Origin: Chloroflexota bacterium
Lineage (GTDB): Bacteria > Chloroflexota > Anaerolineae > Anaerolineales > UBA11858
Reading direction: 5' to 3'
DNA length: 32,716 bases
Assembly: GCA_003648195.1 (NCBI GenBank)
Contig: QMOK01000006.1
Span: 1-32,716 of the forward strand
The notes under the pieces are model-generated. The model was not told the DNA's origin. It was given only the letters and a program-made list of their open reading frames with translations, and ran no database searches. A program made the position numbers and the translations under genes. Within the stretch, counting starts at the first letter, position 1. The number at the start of each line of letters is the position of its first letter. This document shows positions 32,595 to 32,716 of this stretch, piece by piece.

Positions 32595-32716
32595 CAGGGC
32601 AAACGCATTTAGCCAGAAAGCACCTTAAAAAGGTAGTTCATATCCCATCCGGCCAACATACGTTTAGCCTTTATACCGCACTGAGCAGTAGTTTCTTTCT
32701 TGAGCAAATTCAAGCA
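32595..32716 (-). mobile_element. right end of an ISAs1-family insertion sequence, continues outside window
   Basis: The plus strand begins CAGGGCAAACGCATTTAG at 32595, which looks like an ISAs1-type terminal inverted repeat. A transposase reading frame starts inside it and runs off the window. The far end and the target duplication are outside the window. Confidence 0.65.
32609..32716 (-). CDS. ISAs1-type transposase, C-terminal 35 residues, partial
   Basis: The frame is open to the window edge and ends TAA at 32609-32611. The residues (LNLLKKETTAQC, then GIKAKRMLAGWDMNYL and a short tail) match the typical C-terminus of ISAs1-family DDE transposases. It terminates inside the inferred inverted repeat. 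Confidence 0.7.
   Translation of the reverse strand, partial: CLNLLKKETTAQCGIKAKRMLAGWDMNYLFKVLSG

Overview
The window reads as chromosomal DNA of an uncultured or poorly characterised bacterium, most likely a Chloroflexi/Anaerolineae-type organism. This is inferred from LysM and LCP proteins with Thr/Pro-rich linkers, many PAS kinases, a membrane-anchored reductive-dehalogenase-like protein, and many dispersed palindromes. No rRNA, tRNA, CRISPR array or prophage was seen.

Layout. 1-1358: 3' part of an M28-like peptidase whose metal site looks degraded. 1359-1927: repeat-rich gap. 1928-7799: plus-strand block of a membrane sensor kinase (phospho-acceptor His replaced by Gln), a LysM protein, an LCP-family protein and a membrane-anchored RdhA-like Fe-S protein. 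7936-10398: toxin-antitoxin island with a RHH/MazF pair, a UPF0175 antitoxin with a broken PIN toxin, and a small protein paired with a nucleotidyltransferase. 10470-12029: MurJ flippase on the minus strand. 12263-20437: housekeeping block with DegV, lipid kinase, PlsC acyltransferase, two Hsp20s, a CbpA-type DnaJ, MurB, a sugar-phosphate isomerase and a UbiA prenyltransferase behind an attenuator-like leader. 20438-20788: palindromic, possibly structured RNA. 20789-25351: minus-strand signalling genes, including one large hybrid kinase cut in two by an in-frame TGA. 25663-28347: remnant of a serine hydrolase, then a lipoprotein joining an M1 aminopeptidase to a caspase-like domain. 28557-30078: second toxin-antitoxin/nucleotidyltransferase island with two copies of the same truncated histidine-phosphatase remnant. 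30484-32716: an AlbA_2 gene interrupted by a small transposable element, an MBL-fold gene with a frameshift, and the end of an ISAs1-type transposase.

The most striking theme is gene decay. A 225-bp element with inverted ends and a perfect 8-bp target duplication sits just after the start codon of the AlbA_2 gene; removing it restores the reading frame. An ISAs1-type end abuts the start of the MBL gene. At least three unrelated genes (DUF3368 PIN toxin, serine hydrolase, histidine phosphatase) keep their first and last segments but have lost the middle. A DUF5615-type toxin survives only as a tail fused behind its DUF433 partner. The best single novelty among intact genes is the M1 aminopeptidase-caspase fusion at 26005-28347, with both catalytic sites and an EF-hand-like loop preserved.
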